DNA of 64,000 bases, from positions 186,001 through 250,000 of IMG/VR virus record IMGVR_UViG_3300031787_000001; one strand, 5' to 3'. Below the pieces are notes generated by a model. That model was not told the DNA's origin, did not search any database, and saw only the letters and a list, made by a program, of their open reading frames with translations. This document shows positions 51,964-59,954 of the stretch, piece after piece. The stretch's first letter is position 1. Each line of letters opens with the position of its first letter. Both the position numbers and the translations under genes were made by a program. This DNA comes from a virus.

Positions 51964-53039
51964 TCTTCCTCTTCTTCTATTAATTTAGACTGTGGTATAT
52001 TTTCATTTTGAACTTGTTCTTCAATTTTTTGTTCTTCTCTATCTATAAAATTATTTTCATTTGATTCAGATTCTATTTCTTCTACTTGATCAATATTTTT
52101 ATTTTCTTGGAAAATATTTTCCTCTTTTGATTCTATAGTGGAAAATTCTTCACTTTCAGAACGTTCAGTGGGCTCTATAGTGGAATAATTTTGTTCTTCT
52201 TTTTTTGTGCTTTGATGAATTAAATCACCATCACTAATATCTTCACGTTCATGTTCGTGCACATATTCATTATTTGAGTTATTTTTTATTTCATTTTTTA
52301 ATGAATCACCTTCACTTTCATCTTTTGAATTCTTTATTCTTTTTTTATCATTTACAATTTCATTGTCTGTTTTTTCAGTTTTTTTATTGTCGCCATCAGA
52401 ATTATTTATTTTATTTTCTTTACTTTTTTTTGTTATAAATTCTTCAATTTTTTGTAGTTCTTCTTCTGTTGGTGTGTATTTTTCACTTAATTCCTTTTCC
52501 GCTTCGATAATAGCCGCCTCCCTACTTATTTTTTCTATATCAACAACAGGTTCAAGTGTCTGTGTTTTTTTTCTATCTTCTTCAGTAAATTTAACTAACA
52601 TATGAAGAAACGATAACGAAATGATGGGAAGCATACCTCCAGCAAAAAACGCCAAAAATCTTTTATGACCAACTAGATCGGTGTTATCTACACCCATAAA
52701 CTCAACCATTGGGGAGACGAGTTCTATCCAATCTTTAAAAGATTTACTATCTATATCAATAAAGGAATAGGCAAAATAAATATTACCAATAAATTGTACT
52801 AATGTAACTAACCCGAATGGGAAATATACTTTTTTACCCATATCAGCAGAAATGGCTGCAAGTGTAGATAACGCAGCAATTTCAATACCTATTGAAAGAT
52901 ATATTGCCCAACTAACCGGATTAGATATTCCGTACCATTTAGTTACGTGTGAAATTGAAACTAACGCAACTGTGAAAATTGGTACCAAAAAGGCACCAAT
53001 GATCAAAAGTTTATAATTTTTACTTATCCAATTCTTCAT
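51951..53039 (-). CDS. four-helix membrane protein with long acidic tail
   Basis: 362 residues. Four transmembrane segments (about 11-31, 42-64, 71-93, 127-149) are followed by a 210-residue cytoplasmic tail that is very rich in Glu, Lys, Asn and Ser. The zero-frame stop (TAG) follows GAA-GAA-AAA-AAA-AAT. The A10 run at 51955-51964 allows continuation in the -1 frame (see 51499-51963). The two products would share the membrane anchor. No family recognised. Confidence 0.75.
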   Translation of the reverse strand: MKNWISKNYKLLIIGAFLVPIFTVALVSISHVTKWYGISNPVSWAIYLSIGIEIAALSTLAAISADMGKKVYFPFGLVTLVQFIGNIYFAYSFIDIDSKSFKDWIELVSPMVEFMGVDNTDLVGHKRFLAFFAGGMLPIISLSFLHMLVKFTEEDRKKTQTLEPVVDIEKISREAAIIEAEKELSEKYTPTEEELQKIEEFITKKSKENKINNSDGDNKKTEKTDNEIVNDKKRIKNSKDESEGDSLKNEIKNNSNNEYVHEHEREDISDGDLIHQSTKKEEQNYSTIEPTERSESEEFSTIESKEENIFQENKNIDQVEEIESESNENNFIDREEQKIEEQVQNENIPQSKLIEEEEEKKN

Positions 53040-53043
53040 AATA

Positions 53044-53331
53044 TTATTTTAATTTACCTTCAAGAGTTGTGATTTCCTGATCAATTTGTGTTTGTCTATT
53101 AACGTCCAAAATTTTACGATCAGTTGATTGTATCATTCTCTTTTCAGATTTAAGACCTTCGATTTGTAATCTTAAATCCAACTCCTTTTTATTGTAAGTA
53201 GAATCTTTTAGTTCTTTCATTTCTTTTCTGATTTTACTAATCTCTCTACTATCACCACAACTTTTAAAGAATGATAATAACATAATCACAAATACAATAA
53301 TTGTAAATTTTTCTTCGATAAACTTTTTCAT
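53044..53331 (-). CDS. membrane coiled-coil protein, lipoprotein-like
   Basis: 95 residues: a hydrophobic segment (FTIIVFVIMLLSFF) ending in KSCGDS, where Cys25 could be lipidated, followed by a coiled coil. Spanin-like topology, though the gene order gives no second spanin. An exact TATAAATA late box is 7 bases upstream. Confidence 0.6.
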   Translation of the reverse strand: MKKFIEEKFTIIVFVIMLLSFFKSCGDSREISKIRKEMKELKDSTYNKKELDLRLQIEGLKSEKRMIQSTDRKILDVNRQTQIDQEITTLEGKLK

Positions 53332-53338
53332 ATTTTTT

Positions 53339-53346
53339 TATTTATA
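53339..53346 (-). promoter_or_regulatory. T4-type late promoter box
   Basis: Minus-strand TATAAATA in CTATTTATAAATAAAA, 7 bases before the ATG at 53331. Same extended block as at 9435. Confidence 0.55.
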
Positions 53347-54157
53347 AATAGTTAAATAGAGAATAACTCTCATTTCTTAATTTTTTTATTGCTTTATCTC
53401 TTAGTTGTCTTATTCTTTCTTTTGTACATCCGAATTGTTCTCCCAAGTCATCCAAATTAGATTCGACACCGGTTAAACCATAATATCTTTCGATTATTGT
53501 TTTTTCTCTATCATCTAAAACACTTAACATCAATGAAACCTTTTTTTTGATTTCTTCTTTTGTGTTTAAAGAATTTTCAGGATTATCGGCATTTTTATTT
53601 GGTACAATATCAATTATTTGGTCGCCGTCTTCATTTATCTCACTGTTCAAACTAATACAATAAGGTATACTAACATCAATAAAGTTATCGTTATTTTTGA
53701 CCAAAAACATATCTTCGTCGTGTTCTACGTTTTTTTTCTGTTTCTGTGTTTCTTGAATAACATTTGATGGAATACGTATAGTTCTTGAATTTTCATTTAA
53801 CGACGCTAAAATAGATTGTTTAACCCACCAAACAGCATAAGATATGAATTTAAATCCACTTGTTGGGTCGAACCTTTCTGCTGCTTTTATTAAACCTATA
53901 TTACCTTCTGAAATTAAATCAAGTAATTCCAATCCTTGATTTTGATACATTTTAGCAACGGAAATAACAAATCTAAGATTACCTACAACCAACTCATTTA
54001 ATAATTTTCCTCTTTCGTTTTTAGATAAGTTTTTGTCTTTTAAAGTTTCGAAGATTTCTTCTTGTCTTTCATGACTGATTACAGGAATCTTTTTAAGGTC
54101 TTTAATGTAGGATTGTAATTCTTCCGTGTTCGGTGCAATCGACTTTTTTAGTTGCAT
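53342..54157 (-). CDS. sigma-70 family RNA polymerase sigma factor
   Basis: 271 residues, without a large region 1.1. Region 1.2 (TEELQSYIKDLKKIPVISHERQEEI), region 2 (NELVVGNLRFVISVAKMYQNQGLELLDLISEGNIGLIKAAERFDPTSGFKFISYAVWWVKQSI, with the classic WWVKQ) and region 4 (LDDREKTIIERYYGL, QFGCTKERIRQLRDKAIKKL) are all present. It resembles short Bacteroidota RpoD. It probably redirects host polymerase to phage promoters, either TATAAATA-type or TAnnTTTG-type; which one cannot be decided here. Confidence 0.95.
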   Translation of the reverse strand: MQLKKSIAPNTEELQSYIKDLKKIPVISHERQEEIFETLKDKNLSKNERGKLLNELVVGNLRFVISVAKMYQNQGLELLDLISEGNIGLIKAAERFDPTSGFKFISYAVWWVKQSILASLNENSRTIRIPSNVIQETQKQKKNVEHDEDMFLVKNNDNFIDVSIPYCISLNSEINEDGDQIIDIVPNKNADNPENSLNTKEEIKKKVSLMLSVLDDREKTIIERYYGLTGVESNLDDLGEQFGCTKERIRQLRDKAIKKLRNESYSLFNYL

Positions 54158-54223
54158 AGTAATGGTATACGTTTTACGTTATAAAATATAAACAAAAAAA
54201 ATGAAAATGGGAAATTATTTCAG

Positions 54224-54853
54224 TTATTTTTTTAACTTAATCTTCCAATAAATTCCCGCCTGTATAGATGTGGTAAAGTTATTATTTAACCCGATACCCA
54301 AACTATACATGTGATCTGTTTTGGTTTTCAACACTAAGGTAGGTCCAAAATAATTAAAACCAACTCTTCTATCTGCCCCGATCTGACCACCAACATAAAG
54401 TTGAGGTTTTGGTAACTCTTTTACAATGATACTATCACGTACATGAACCTGATTTATGTTAGACTTAAAAGTCCTAGAAACAATTTTATTTTTCTGTATT
54501 GTATCAGTAATTTGAACTGTTCCCAAACTATCTTCAAGTTTAATAGTATCTTTATAAATGTATTTAGCGAAGTAATCTTTTAAAATTTCTCCAGTATCAA
54601 CATTACTAGGTACGTCAACATAAATTGGTTTTTCAACATATATTGTTTCACCTTGTTTATATATTGTCTGTGTTTTTGTTATATACTGTGTGTCCCTTAT
54701 TCTTTTAATGACCTCATACTTTTTACCATCTACTTTTATTATTTCACCGGGTTTTGGTTGAGGTTTGGGTGTACACATCTTCAACAATAATATAACAATA
54801 ATTAAAACCGCAATTAGTAATGTCTTAAAATCTAATTTTAATAAATTTCTCAT
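54224..54853 (-). CDS. membrane-anchored protein with beta-rich C-terminus, DUF6808-like
   Basis: 209 residues: one transmembrane helix (about 11-27), then a beta-strand periplasmic part with VDVPSNVDTGEILKDYFAKYIYKDTIK and a C-terminal QLYVGGQIGADRRVG..LGIGLNNNF, similar to outer-membrane barrel strands. The layout fits a protein spanning the periplasm, such as a spanin-like factor in Bacteroidota phages. Function is inference. Confidence 0.6.
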   Translation of the reverse strand: MRNLLKLDFKTLLIAVLIIVILLLKMCTPKPQPKPGEIIKVDGKKYEVIKRIRDTQYITKTQTIYKQGETIYVEKPIYVDVPSNVDTGEILKDYFAKYIYKDTIKLEDSLGTVQITDTIQKNKIVSRTFKSNINQVHVRDSIIVKELPKPQLYVGGQIGADRRVGFNYFGPTLVLKTKTDHMYSLGIGLNNNFTTSIQAGIYWKIKLKK

Positions 54854-54888
54854 GTTTTTTTATAAATAAATACACAAAAATGAGATTT

Positions 54889-55563
54889 TTACTTTTTCTT
54901 TTTGACGATTTCATCAATGATACCATACTCCAAAGCCTCTTCTGAAGACAACCACAAATCCCTTATTGTGTCAGTTTTTATCTGATCTGCAGTCTTTCCA
55001 CAATATTCCCCAAGTAATTCAAACAATTTATCATTTAATCTCTTCCATTGTTTCATGTCTATCTCAGCATCTTGAATATTACCTCTGAAACCACCACTAG
55101 ATTGGTGTAACATTGTTTCGGAGTTCTCCAAAGAACCTCTTTTCCCTTTGGTTCCCGCCCCTAATAATACTGACCCCATTGATGCGGCCATTCCCGTATT
55201 AATAGTTCTAATGTCGGACTTAATATAATTCATAACATCAACCATTGATAACCCAGATTTAACACTACCACCTGGACTATCAATATGCATGGTTATGTCA
55301 TTATAATCTATACTATCCAAAAACATAAGTTGTGCTTGGACAATTGTGGACATGTGATCATTTACCTCACCAGCAACCCATATGATACGTTCCATCATTA
55401 ATCTTGAAAAGACATCCATTGCGGTAACATTCATTTGTCTTTCCTCGAGAATGTAGGGGGTTAAACTATTTTCTATTCTTTTGTTATAGTAGTCCATTTT
55501 TAATGAACCGATACCGTGATCTTTGGCAAATAAACCGAAATTTTTTAAGTCTTTTGGTGTCAT
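54889..55563 (-). CDS. clpP: ClpP-like serine protease
   Basis: 224 residues with the ClpP triad: GMAASMGS (Ser128), ETMLHQSSG (His153) and KTDTIRDLWLSSEEA (Asp198). The oxyanion HIDSPGGSV and the EALEYGIIDEI end are also conserved. The N-terminal 45 residues are longer than in mature ClpP. It may degrade host proteins with a host unfoldase or serve as a prohead protease. A full Bacteroidota-type promoter lies upstream. Confidence 0.93.
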   Translation of the reverse strand: MTPKDLKNFGLFAKDHGIGSLKMDYYNKRIENSLTPYILEERQMNVTAMDVFSRLMMERIIWVAGEVNDHMSTIVQAQLMFLDSIDYNDITMHIDSPGGSVKSGLSMVDVMNYIKSDIRTINTGMAASMGSVLLGAGTKGKRGSLENSETMLHQSSGGFRGNIQDAEIDMKQWKRLNDKLFELLGEYCGKTADQIKTDTIRDLWLSSEEALEYGIIDEIVKKKK

Positions 55564-55576
55564 ATTTTATTTTTTT

Positions 55577-55607
55577 CAAAATTAAGTAATAATGTCTAGT
55601 ATACAAA
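55577..55607 (-). promoter_or_regulatory. Bacteroidota-type promoter
   Basis: Minus-strand TTTG (55607-55604), 19-base spacer, TAATTTTG (55584-55577), 13 bases before the clpP ATG at 55563. Confidence 0.58.
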
Positions 55608-55612
55608 AAATG

Positions 55613-57952
55613 TTAAGAAATTTTTGTTGTTATGTAATCTATGGAAGAAATGTTTTCATCTTTTTTAATCATAATGATGTTATCGGACCAATTTCTAATC
55701 AATGGGTTATGTGAGATAACAAATATGTGTTCAAAATAATTTTTAATCTTCTTAAAAAATTCACCAACCATTTCTAAATTATCGTCAGCAATTTTACCAA
55801 ATACTTCATCCATCACAACAATATTTGGTTTAGGTAAAGACGATACCTTTGTAAGAACACTCCTAATTGCAAGTGATGATATTGTTTTTTCGTAACCAGA
55901 TCCACTTGATAGAGGTTTAACGACTCTTGTTTCATTATCGATCATTAGGAATTCTAACTCGTTTTTATCGTTAATATTCAACTCCAAAGTAAAGTAACAA
56001 CTATCTGACAATAACCTATGTAATTCCTGATTCAATAATGGTATCATATTTTTTATGATAACTTTTGATATACCGTTTTTACCATATATTGTTAAGTAAG
56101 TTTTAAAGACAGATATCAATTCTTCTTCTGATTTAATTTTTTTAATTAAATCATCATTAATTGTTATCTTCTCTTCTAAATTCTTAATGTTGTTTCCATG
56201 TCTTTCAATACTTGTGGTGATTTGTCTTATTTCACCATTAGTACTTTCGATCTGAGTTCTCAAATTAATAATTTCAGAATCTATTTTTTTATTTTCCTCA
56301 AGTTTACTTTTATTGCTTTCGTATACTTCTAATTTTTTTTCTTTTGAATCTATTTCTAATTGTTTCTGTTCACACTCTAATTCGTATTTGGCCCTACGAA
56401 GTTTATTTTTCTCATATTCATCATACTCCGTTTTTAAATTATTAAAAACAGATTCAGATTCCTTCAACCCATTTAACTTTTCTTCTGATTTTTTAAGTTC
56501 ATCTTTTAACTCATTAATCTTTTTCCTTAAATTTTCAATTTCCTCGGTATGGTCAACATCTTCAAGGGGTCTACTACATGTTGGACATATAGTTCCTTCT
56601 TCAAATTGTTTAATTAATTTTTCATCTTTATCAATTGTACCACCATCTAATTTAATCTTAACGATTAAATCATTTATTTCTCTTTTTAATGTTTCATGTT
56701 CATCTTCAAGGTAATATTCTGATGGTTCTTTAACATTGACTTCGTCAGCAAGTTTCTGTGTGTTTTGTTTTTTTAATTTTAATTCTGAAATTTCTTTAAC
56801 TAAAGTATCGGGATTTATTTTAATTAATTCTTGATCAACATCATTGTTTCTTCTTTTAAGAACCTCTTCTTTTTGATCGTCTAATTTTTTTAATTTCTTA
56901 TTAGTATTTTTAAGATCCTTTTCCAGTTTATCGATTTCGGAATTTGAAGAGTCAATTTCCTCACGATTTTTTTTATTCTTATCTTCTAAATCAACGATAT
57001 TGTTTGTATTTGATATTAATTTTTTAGACCAATCATTATAAATGTTTTTACATATTTCTTCTTTATGTTTTAAACTTTCAAGACCTAAAAATTTTGTAAG
57101 TATTTGTCCTCTTGCAGTTGGTTTGGATTCAATCAACTCTTCTAAGTTGTTGCCGGTTGTTAATATTGTAGAAAGGAAGTCCTCTTCAGTACCGATTGCC
57201 GAAGTTATAATAATTTCAGTTTCTCTTCTTTGTTCACCAGATAAATTGATAATACTGCCATCCTTTTCTATTTTAGAAAATTCCAAATCATTTTTTACTG
57301 TATATTCACCTGATTTACTTTTCTTTCTTGAAACAATTCTAGAAATTATATAATCTTCTCCGTCAATAGATACGTAACCTTTAACATTAACTTCATCAAC
57401 ATCAGTGAATTTATTAAAAATTTCTATATTTGTTTTTGTTTTCGTTGTTGAATTAAAAAATAAGAACATCAATAAGTCAACTGTTGATGTGGTTTTACCA
57501 CCAAAGTTTCTCGGTGTAGATTCAATAACAGTAATACCATCAAGATTGTCGAAATCAATAACATTGTCTTGTCCAAAAGATAGAAAATTTGAAAATTCCA
57601 ATTTCTTTATATGCCATTTATTATACCTAACTCTGTTTTGATTTAATTTATCAATTTCACCATTAACGCGATCATCTAATCTATTTATCATCTCCCACTT
57701 AATATCTATTTTATTATCTTGAATAAAATCTTTAATTAAGTTTTTTTGATTTTGATAATCCAAAATACTGTCACTAACATCTAGTGATTTCAATTTTGTT
57801 TTTGAATTATTAGACAGTATCTTAGTTACGATCTTTACGTTTGTTGAGTTGTATTTTTTTTCAAAATACGACTTGACTCTCTTTATTCTTTCTTGTGTTA
57901 AGTTTTCGGGTGTATCCTCCCATTCAACCTTTATAAAAGGGTTATTCATCAA
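55613..57952 (-). CDS. SbcC/gp46-like recombination endonuclease subunit
   Basis: 779 residues. The ATPase head is split by a long coiled coil. Q-loop region and head: LEFSNFLSFGQDN and IESTPRNFGGKTTS (P-loop, about 143-156). The zinc hook is TICPTCSRP (Cys456, Cys459), the signature is PLSSGSGYEKTIS, and Walker B is IVVMDEVFGKI with HIFVISHNP. The P-loop lacks the first Gly (Pro instead). An extra N-terminal 110 residues precede the head. It pairs with the SbcD-like nuclease at 59.1 kb to process DNA ends in recombination-dependent replication. Confidence 0.92.
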   Translation of the reverse strand: MMNNPFIKVEWEDTPENLTQERIKRVKSYFEKKYNSTNVKIVTKILSNNSKTKLKSLDVSDSILDYQNQKNLIKDFIQDNKIDIKWEMINRLDDRVNGEIDKLNQNRVRYNKWHIKKLEFSNFLSFGQDNVIDFDNLDGITVIESTPRNFGGKTTSTVDLLMFLFFNSTTKTKTNIEIFNKFTDVDEVNVKGYVSIDGEDYIISRIVSRKKSKSGEYTVKNDLEFSKIEKDGSIINLSGEQRRETEIIITSAIGTEEDFLSTILTTGNNLEELIESKPTARGQILTKFLGLESLKHKEEICKNIYNDWSKKLISNTNNIVDLEDKNKKNREEIDSSNSEIDKLEKDLKNTNKKLKKLDDQKEEVLKRRNNDVDQELIKINPDTLVKEISELKLKKQNTQKLADEVNVKEPSEYYLEDEHETLKREINDLIVKIKLDGGTIDKDEKLIKQFEEGTICPTCSRPLEDVDHTEEIENLRKKINELKDELKKSEEKLNGLKESESVFNNLKTEYDEYEKNKLRRAKYELECEQKQLEIDSKEKKLEVYESNKSKLEENKKIDSEIINLRTQIESTNGEIRQITTSIERHGNNIKNLEEKITINDDLIKKIKSEEELISVFKTYLTIYGKNGISKVIIKNMIPLLNQELHRLLSDSCYFTLELNINDKNELEFLMIDNETRVVKPLSSGSGYEKTISSLAIRSVLTKVSSLPKPNIVVMDEVFGKIADDNLEMVGEFFKKIKNYFEHIFVISHNPLIRNWSDNIIMIKKDENISSIDYITTKIS

Positions 57953-57968
57953 TAAATTGTTATTAATT

Positions 57969-57976
57969 CAAAAATA
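57969..57976 (-). promoter_or_regulatory. candidate -7 box upstream of SbcC-like gene
   Basis: Minus-strand TATTTTTG, 16 bases before the ATG at 57952. No TTTG in the expected upstream position. Confidence 0.3.
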
Positions 57977-58001
57977 GTAATATTATAAGTCTTTCTAAAA
58001 A

Positions 58002-58514
58002 CTAGTTTTCAACAATATTTAAAACAAACTTACCATCAATCAAATCATATGTTTCCACGTCTTCCCTTCTAAAACTCATCCAATCTTCCAATAAATTAGT
58101 GTTACTTGGGACAAAACTAGTTATTAACAATTTTTTATTATCTCTTACGGTTTCGGGTCTAATTAATATAAATTGTGTAAAATCCTTATTTGTTCTGATA
58201 AATATGTTTTTTTCTGCTCTCGGATTTAGTTTACCTTTATGTTCATCCAACCAGTATTTGTGTTTTCTTATTGGTATGTTTATTGTTCTAAATCCTTGAC
58301 CACTTATTAACGAATAGGAATCGTTATTCCAAAAATTATTTTCCCACTTACCATGTTCTACCTCAATCCCAAAATTAGGATCGTCGTCACATATTAAATC
58401 AATTTTATTATGTTCAGGATTTATGTGTACATTTATGTTAAATGTATCCTTCATCATTTTGATGACAAAATTTTTAACTAAACTGTCATCCAAACTTTTT
58501 TTAGTGAATCCCAT
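58002..58514 (-). CDS. putative PD-(D/E)XK-like nuclease, 170 aa
   Basis: The segment KIDLICDDDPNFGIEVEHGKW gives an Asp, then Glu-x-Glu across two strands, as in restriction-like nuclease cores, though the catalytic Lys is replaced by His. Preceding helices and a SGQGFRTINIPIRKHKY strand support the fold. It is next to recombination genes. The match is remote. Confidence 0.45.
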   Translation of the reverse strand: MGFTKKSLDDSLVKNFVIKMMKDTFNINVHINPEHNKIDLICDDDPNFGIEVEHGKWENNFWNNDSYSLISGQGFRTINIPIRKHKYWLDEHKGKLNPRAEKNIFIRTNKDFTQFILIRPETVRDNKKLLITSFVPSNTNLLEDWMSFRREDVETYDLIDGKFVLNIVEN

Positions 58515-58518
58515 CTTA

Positions 58519-58830
58519 TCATTTTGGTCTATTCTCTTCGTAGTATTCTACGATTGAGTTTATAGCCCAAACGGCTCCTGCGGTAAACATACCGTCAAAA
58601 AATATTGATGGTATCCAATGAATTTCAAATAATCTGGTTGTTAGTCCACCTAAACAAAATGACAAGAAAAACCCGACCCATGTTGATGTACATAGAGTAC
58701 AACTAATTAAGTCACCAAAAAAAACAGAATTTCTTTTAATAAATTCTCTTGTAGATTCAAAAATGGATCCCCATACCAATATTGATGTCATTCCATATGC
58801 CATAAAAATCCAAAAAATTAAATACATCAT
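58519..58830 (-). CDS. DUF1360-like membrane protein
   Basis: 103 residues with three hydrophobic segments and the pattern DLISCTLCTSTWVGFFLSF (CxxCxxxW), typical of DUF1360 proteins found in phages and bacteria. Function unknown. Confidence 0.72.
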   Translation of the reverse strand: MMYLIFWIFMAYGMTSILVWGSIFESTREFIKRNSVFFGDLISCTLCTSTWVGFFLSFCLGGLTTRLFEIHWIPSIFFDGMFTAGAVWAINSIVEYYEENRPK

Positions 58831-58897
58831 AAATTATAATTTTTTTAATCAATAAATTATACACAAAAAAAACGATAAAAAAAAGAATATTGCCGGA

Positions 58898-59173
58898 TTA
58901 TTCGTCATATAAATCTTTAACTTCTTTTTTTATTATTATTGGTTCCACACTTTTTGGTTCGGATGTTAATACTGGTTCGGATGTTAATACTGGTTTAGTA
59001 GTCAATTCTTTATTTAGATGAATTGATTTAGGTAACTCACCGTATTTAACAATTGTAAAACCTTTTTCGAAAACTTGTTTCGCGAATTTCACCACATCAT
59101 TAATATTATTCAATTTACAATATTGAATGAATTCATCATCCAATATTAACGTGTTCTTCGGTTTCATTTTCAA
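58898..59173 (-). CDS. hypothetical protein with short tandem repeat, 91 aa
   Basis: N-terminal helical part (LDDEFIQYCKLNNINDVVKFAKQVFEKGF), then a repeated segment TKPVLTSEPVLTSEPKSVE coded by an 18-base tandem repeat. It overlaps the SbcD-like gene by 38 bases. No family recognised. Confidence 0.6.
   Translation of the reverse strand: MKMKPKNTLILDDEFIQYCKLNNINDVVKFAKQVFEKGFTIVKYGELPKSIHLNKELTTKPVLTSEPVLTSEPKSVEPIIIKKEVKDLYDE
58956..58991. repeat. 18-base tandem repeat
   Basis: GGTTCGGATGTTAATACT occurs twice in a row (58956-58973, 58974-58991), encoding repeated V-L-T-S-E-P segments of the minus-strand gene. Copy number may vary between strains. Confidence 0.75.
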
Positions 59174-59954
59174 TATCTTTAATGTCTTTTATTTTAAAGT
59201 GTAGAAATGGTTGTTCATTTGGTAGATCAAAAAATTCATAATTATCTTCTTCTACATCATATACACCATACCCATGATGTTTCACTGTTTCACCAAAATT
59301 TTGTTGTATTAAACTACCAACCATTATTGCCTTACCACCATTAGGTAATTTGAATTGTTGTCTTTTATGTATATCTCCACATAGTAATAAATCAAGATCA
59401 ACAAAATTTAATCTGTCATATGCATCTTCAAATTCAAACCCCAAATCTGTTGATAACCCCTGTATTGGTCCGTGAAATAAACCAACATAAAAATGATCCT
59501 TTTCTTTTGTGAATACAGGTCTTTGATTATGTTGATACAAAGAATATACGATCCAACTAACATTATCATCAACGTATTCACCACTATCTTTATAATATGT
59601 AATCCATTCATTTTTTAATAATTCAACAACCGGTGATATACTATCTAATCGTTGAACGTTGTTTTCCAAGAAGTCGTGGTTGCCGGGTATAATAACAACT
59701 TTACCAAATTTAGTTAATTCATTTAAAAACCAACTCGTTAACATTAATTGTTCATTTGATATGTTAATCTTTTGATGTGCAATATCTCCCGTGATAACTA
59801 TTCTTATATCAGAAGGTCCAATATTATCATCATACCAATCAACAACTTTTTTAGCAAGTTCATCTATCAATATTTCAAATTGTCTTTTATATAGATCATG
59901 TAATTGAAATGTTCTGATATGTAAATCAGAAATATGTATAATCTTCTTTATCAT
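59136..59954 (-). CDS. SbcD/gp47-like nuclease
   Basis: 272 residues with all metallophosphoesterase blocks in order: HISDLHIRT (motif I), VITGDIAHQ (II, GD), VVIIPGNHDFLEN (III, GNHD), GLFHGPIQG (IV), LLCGDIHKRQQF (V, GDIH). This is the nuclease partner of the SbcC-like protein and matches T4 gp47. A stop-to-start overlap of 4 bases couples it to the next gene. Confidence 0.95.
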   Translation of the reverse strand: MIKKIIHISDLHIRTFQLHDLYKRQFEILIDELAKKVVDWYDDNIGPSDIRIVITGDIAHQKINISNEQLMLTSWFLNELTKFGKVVIIPGNHDFLENNVQRLDSISPVVELLKNEWITYYKDSGEYVDDNVSWIVYSLYQHNQRPVFTKEKDHFYVGLFHGPIQGLSTDLGFEFEDAYDRLNFVDLDLLLCGDIHKRQQFKLPNGGKAIMVGSLIQQNFGETVKHHGYGVYDVEEDNYEFFDLPNEQPFLHFKIKDIKDIENETEEHVNIG

